Positions 61,078-64,000 of a stretch of DNA of 64,000 bases are shown here, in pieces. Source of the DNA: Marinilactibacillus sp036039175 (GTDB lineage Bacteria; Bacillota; Bacilli; Lactobacillales; Carnobacteriaceae_A). Every line of letters starts with the position of its first letter. The first letter of the stretch is position 1. A model generated the notes under the pieces. That model ran no database searches. It had not been told where the DNA came from and worked only from the letters and a program-made list of their open reading frames with translations. The translations under genes and the position numbers were made by a program. The stretch spans positions 372,001 to 436,000 of the forward strand of contig NZ_JAYXKP010000001.1 of NCBI RefSeq assembly GCF_036039175.1. Reading direction: 5' to 3'.

Positions 61078-61587
61078 TTACTGATTAAAGTTTTCTCTCA
61101 AAAGCCCCATAACGTATCCATTCGTATATGCGCCTTTAATAAAATACTGTTGCTTTCTTTCGCCTTCGATTTCGAAGCCAACTTTTTTGTAGATGTGAAT
61201 AGCTTTTTCGTTGTAATCTACAACATCCAGTGAAATCTTGTTTAAGTTCAATTGATTAAATCCGTATTTGACCACTAATTCCGTAGAACGAGTAGCATAT
61301 CCTTTTCCATGATGAGAAGGATCTAACATGATCGCAAAAGTTGCACTTCTGTGGCGCGGATTAATATTAAATAGACTGGTGTAACCGATTTTCTGGTCTC
61401 CATCATAAATAATGAATTGTCTGATCGTATCACTTTTTTGATTGTCCTCATACTCTTTTAGCAATCGTTCTTTAGACGTATAGGCCTCAGCGCACCAAAA
61501 TTCCATAATATCTGGATTCTTTCTCATTTGATGCATAAAGTCTACGTCTTCTTTTTCTACGGCTTTTAACCTTAATTCTTTACTCAT
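61078..61587 (-). CDS. SpeG-like spermidine N-acetyltransferase (GNAT)
   Basis: A 169-aa GNAT protein that aligns by eye with SpeG over its whole length: FWCAEAYTSKERL (SpeG: YWFEEPY), INPRHRSATFAIMLDP, HGKGYATRSTELVVKYGF (acetyl-CoA loop) and NEKAIHIYKKVGFEIEGE. SpeG acetylates spermidine and spermine to relieve polyamine toxicity. I start at the ATG 61587, 6 nt from AGGAGG, and drop 14 upstream residues. The polyamine substrate is likely but not certain. Confidence 0.82.
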   Translation of the reverse strand: MSKELRLKAVEKEDVDFMHQMRKNPDIMEFWCAEAYTSKERLLKEYEDNQKSDTIRQFIIYDGDQKIGYTSLFNINPRHRSATFAIMLDPSHHGKGYATRSTELVVKYGFNQLNLNKISLDVVDYNEKAIHIYKKVGFEIEGERKQQYFIKGAYTNGYVMGLLRENFNQ

Positions 61588-61792
61588 AAAAATCCTCCTA
61601 CGATAAATTTCTTGAAGTAACTGATTCAAACAGTTTGAATTTTTTAAAACGTCAAAAAGTCTTTGTCTATTGATTCTATGCTACTTACGTTCCGTACTAC
61701 AAGTTTACCTGTCAAAACAAGCAAAGTAAAGAAAGACGCCGATTGTCTTACTAGTACTTCATTTAAGAAAATCTATTTCAATTTTTCTCTAC

Positions 61793-62557
61793 TTATAGAT
61801 ATTGAAGAACACTTTTCCAAGCACTAGACGCTGGGTCGACAACTCCAAAATGCTCAATGCCTGATAATTTGACTATTTCAATCTCATCCCCCATTGCTTT
61901 TGCCTTATTATAGTAATCCGTACTAAGTTCAATCGGAACATGTCTATCTTCCATCCCGTGTATCAAAACCTGAGGTGTTCGAAGGGGTAGTAAGTTTGCC
62001 GGCGAAGCTTTATTGTACCGCTCTTGAAACGCTTCTACAGTTCCGCCAATGAAGTCCAAAACTGGACTGGTTAATGGTTTTTGGCTATTATGAATAAGTA
62101 GCATATGTTCTAGATCAGTTACCCCAGCGAGACTAATGACTTTTTCTATAGGTACCTTTAGCTCAATAGTTTCATCTGTGAATTTATCATTTGACGAGGC
62201 CCATAATGCTAGATGACCCCCAGCTGAATGTCCTATCAAAGTTATTCCCTTAGTAAGCTCTAAATCGTATAAACTCTTTAATTGAGTAAGATGGTTAACA
62301 GCTGCAATAATGTCCAAAAAAGTTCCCGGCCAACCGCCACCAATCTCTCCTACGCGTCTGTATTCAATGTTCCAGACAGCATATCCTCGCTTACTCAAAT
62401 CCACTGCCAGGTCATTACTTTCATCCAATTGATATTTTGATTTCCAGAAACCTCCATGAATACTAACAATGACTGGCCAAGGGCCTGAAGTTTCAGGTAT
62501 ATGTAATTCGCCAAACTGTGAAACATGTTCACCATATGTACTTTTAATTTTTTCCAT
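61793..62557 (-). CDS. Alpha/beta-hydrolase (BD-FAE/kynurenine formamidase-like)
   Basis: A 254-aa hydrolase. SIHGGFWKSKY is the oxyanion motif, LIGHSAGGHLALWA near residue 113 holds the serine, HGMEDRHVP the aspartate and GIEHFGVVDP the histidine. The YRRVGEIGGGWPGTF stretch is like that of the formamidase branch. Substrate unknown. AGGAGGA precedes the ATG. It is a separate transcript from the SpeG-like gene. Confidence 0.88.
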   Translation of the reverse strand: MEKIKSTYGEHVSQFGELHIPETSGPWPVIVSIHGGFWKSKYQLDESNDLAVDLSKRGYAVWNIEYRRVGEIGGGWPGTFLDIIAAVNHLTQLKSLYDLELTKGITLIGHSAGGHLALWASSNDKFTDETIELKVPIEKVISLAGVTDLEHMLLIHNSQKPLTSPVLDFIGGTVEAFQERYNKASPANLLPLRTPQVLIHGMEDRHVPIELSTDYYNKAKAMGDEIEIVKLSGIEHFGVVDPASSAWKSVLQYL

Positions 62558-62700
62558 TTTTTCCTCCTCTAAAATAAATCAGTCATCAAAATTAAACCAA
62601 AAAATTTTATTTTAATTTATATTTTTATCTCATTATAAACCAACTACTTCAGTTATTCTAACTCCTTATCAATAGAAATATTTTAGTCTAAAAACATCAA

Positions 62701-62738
62701 AGACCACTTTCTCAAATAGAAATTTGAGAAAGTGGTCT
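62701..62738 (-). terminator. Terminator of rlmL
   Basis: A perfect 17-bp stem AGACCACTTTCTCAAAT / ATTTGAGAAAGTGGTCT with an AGAA loop lies 15 nt past the stop. The rest of 62558-62753 holds no gene. Confidence 0.9.
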
Positions 62739-62753
62739 CTGTTTAACGCATTG

Positions 62754-63884
62754 TTATTTTCTTTTTCCCCAATATTGGAAATAATCTGTTCTAAGATATC
62801 CATTATAGAGTTTTCGCTTCTTAGTAGCTCTTTCTCCGTAATGCGTTTCAAAGTCCAAATCACTTGTAATAATATATTTACTCCAAGTTTTAAGTGGTTT
62901 GAAGGCTTTACCCATATCGCGATAAATTTGAGCTGCTTGTTCTGGATCACCCAAACGTTCCCCATAAGGAGGATTTGCTACAATTACACCGAATTCTTTA
63001 TCTGTTGTAAAATCCGCTACTTGCATTTGTTTGAATCTGACACTATGAGAAAGACCAGCTTCCATAGCATTTTCTTTCGCAATTTCAATCATACTATGGT
63101 CAATATCTGTACCAAGTATATCTAATTCTGCATCATAATCAGCTTGATCTTCAGCATCTTGTCTCACTTTTGCCCACATTTCTTTAGGCATCCAGTCCCA
63201 CTCTTCGCATAAGAACGAACGATTGAATCCAGGAGCGATATTGTGACCAATCAATGCTGCTTCAATGGCAATCGTACCTGATCCACATACTGGATCTACA
63301 AATGGACGATCTTTTCTCCAAGTTGTCAGCATAACTAGAGCTGCCGCCATATTTTCTTTAAGTGGTGCGCCACCTTTATCAGAACGATAACCACGCTTGA
63401 AAAGACTTGGTCCTGTTGTATCGATTGTTAGTAATACTTTATCTTTCAAAATCGATACTTCGATCGGAACTTTCGCGCCACTTTCTGGAAGCATTCCACT
63501 TCTGTGGTAAACGTCTTTTATCTTATCTGCAATAGCTTTGTTGACGATTCTCTGAACATCTGGCACACTGTAAAGCGTTGATTTATGAGACTTTCCAGAA
63601 ACCGGGAAAGCTGAATCAATTGACAAGAAATCATCCCATGGCAATGCTTTTGTTTGCTCAAACAAGTCATCAAATGTAGTAGCCTCAAACTCTCCAACAA
63701 TAATTTTGACTCGATCGGCTGTTCTTAACCACAAATTTGTTTTCGCAATATCTTCTTTTTCACCTTCAAAACGTGCACGGCTGTTTTCTATTTCAACCTT
63801 ATATCCCATATTTTTTAATTCTTTGCCAACTAGCGCTTCAATCCCACTAGCTGCTGTTGCTAAAAGTTTATACGTCAAGTTCAT
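62754..63884 (-). CDS. rlmL: 23S rRNA (guanine-N2)-methyltransferase, RlmL/YpsC type
   Basis: About 376 residues. An N-terminal THUMP domain (about 1-155) is followed by a Rossmann methyltransferase domain: FVDPVCGSGTIAIEAALIG binds SAM and IVANPPYGERLGD is the NPPY catalytic loop. This is the single-domain YpsC/RlmL form that methylates a guanine of 23S rRNA. The start is uncertain: ATG 63884 is used here, ATG 63896 has no ribosome-binding site, and a TTG at 63878 fits the weak AGTAGGG and the length of relatives. Confidence 0.92.
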   Translation of the reverse strand: MNLTYKLLATAASGIEALVGKELKNMGYKVEIENSRARFEGEKEDIAKTNLWLRTADRVKIIVGEFEATTFDDLFEQTKALPWDDFLSIDSAFPVSGKSHKSTLYSVPDVQRIVNKAIADKIKDVYHRSGMLPESGAKVPIEVSILKDKVLLTIDTTGPSLFKRGYRSDKGGAPLKENMAAALVMLTTWRKDRPFVDPVCGSGTIAIEAALIGHNIAPGFNRSFLCEEWDWMPKEMWAKVRQDAEDQADYDAELDILGTDIDHSMIEIAKENAMEAGLSHSVRFKQMQVADFTTDKEFGVIVANPPYGERLGDPEQAAQIYRDMGKAFKPLKTWSKYIITSDLDFETHYGERATKKRKLYNGYLRTDYFQYWGKRK

Positions 63885-63906
63885 CCCTACTTTCATTTAT
63901 TTTATT

Positions 63907-64000
63907 TTAAAGCATAGTTCCGATACTGACTGCGATTACCACAAGATATATGTAAGGCGCAATGTCAGAAATCTTTTTTCGTTCGACTAATTCTTTTGAA
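63907..64000 (-). CDS. C-terminal end of a membrane-anchored protein (partial)
   Basis: On the minus strand a frame runs in from beyond the window and stops at TAA 63907-63909, 10 to 20 nt before the rlmL start. It shows about 30 residues, ending with a probable membrane helix (APYIYLVVIAVSIGTML) after a charged stretch (KELVERKKISD). The layout suits the end of a gene upstream of rlmL, but 30 residues are too few to identify it and the frame could be chance. Confidence 0.4.
   Translation of the reverse strand, partial: SKELVERKKISDIAPYIYLVVIAVSIGTML

Noticed and set aside
62669..62965. 98-codon minus-strand frame overlapping the rlmL end
   Set aside because: It runs across the rlmL terminator in another frame and lacks a start signal.
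63897..64000. RNase P RNA upstream of rlmL, as in Bacillus gene order
   Set aside because: None of the conserved RNase P RNA elements are visible in the available 100 bases, and a short coding frame fits better.

Overview
The window looks like a chromosomal segment of a low-GC Gram-positive bacterium of the Lactobacillales, most likely Carnobacteriaceae or a close relative. The family assignment is my inference. It rests on Bacillus/Enterococcus-like gene order (rbgA-rnhB-dprA-topA-xerC-hslV-hslU-codY, yozE-msrA-ypmS-ypmR-hlyIII-dfrA-thyA, csp-ebsA-rnhA), a fermentative pflA/pflB/adhE block, AT-rich DNA, strong AGGAGG ribosome-binding sites and no sporulation genes. No rRNA, tRNA, CRISPR array, prophage or insertion sequence was seen. 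Almost every gene is intact, and intergenic gaps are short and usually closed by a clear intrinsic terminator.

Layout. 1-9.4 kb is accessory: an OsmC-like protein end, an Rgg-type regulator with a small divergent gene, a nucleotidyltransferase, a very likely type I toxin-antitoxin locus (Hol-Tox/Fst-like, 3295-3664), a large M16C metallopeptidase, a membrane protein, an SDR and an HxlR-type regulator. 9.4-17.2 kb holds an NAD(P)H oxidoreductase with a candidate operator, an AT-rich 0.7 kb gap, an ABC-2 exporter operon that ends in three tiny membrane proteins and a GNAT, an esterase and an aldo/keto reductase. 17.3-24.7 kb is a lysine-riboswitch-controlled diaminopimelate operon (lysC-asd-dapA-dapB-dapD-deacetylase-alr-like) in the gene order I recall for Staphylococcus aureus but without lysA. 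24.7-31.8 kb carries Mn-pyrophosphatase and the mixed-acid fermentation genes pflA, pflB and adhE; pflB and adhE diverge from a shared control region with a Rex-like operator.

31.8-50.6 kb is housekeeping: parC/parE, plsY, codY, hslUV, xerC, topA, dprA, rnhB, rbgA, two signal peptidases, a C-terminal processing protease, deoD, yozE and msrA. 50.6-64 kb continues with ypmS/ypmR, hlyIII, folate/thymidylate genes (dfrA, thyA), an ABC-F ATPase, a cold-shock gene, ebsA, rnhA, a CNNM/CorC-type transporter with a possible 45-codon upstream gene, a DUF368 lipid-carrier translocase, a SpeG-like acetyltransferase, a hydrolase and the rlmL-type 23S rRNA methyltransferase.

The most interesting items are short ones that gene callers with a length cutoff would miss: the convergent toxin/antisense-RNA locus with a translationally coupled leader peptide, the 45-codon ORF behind a near-consensus promoter, a structured topA leader, a repeated GTAAGTAC/GTACTTAC motif around the HxlR gene, and a tiny protein resembling the YjcZ family in the exporter operon.
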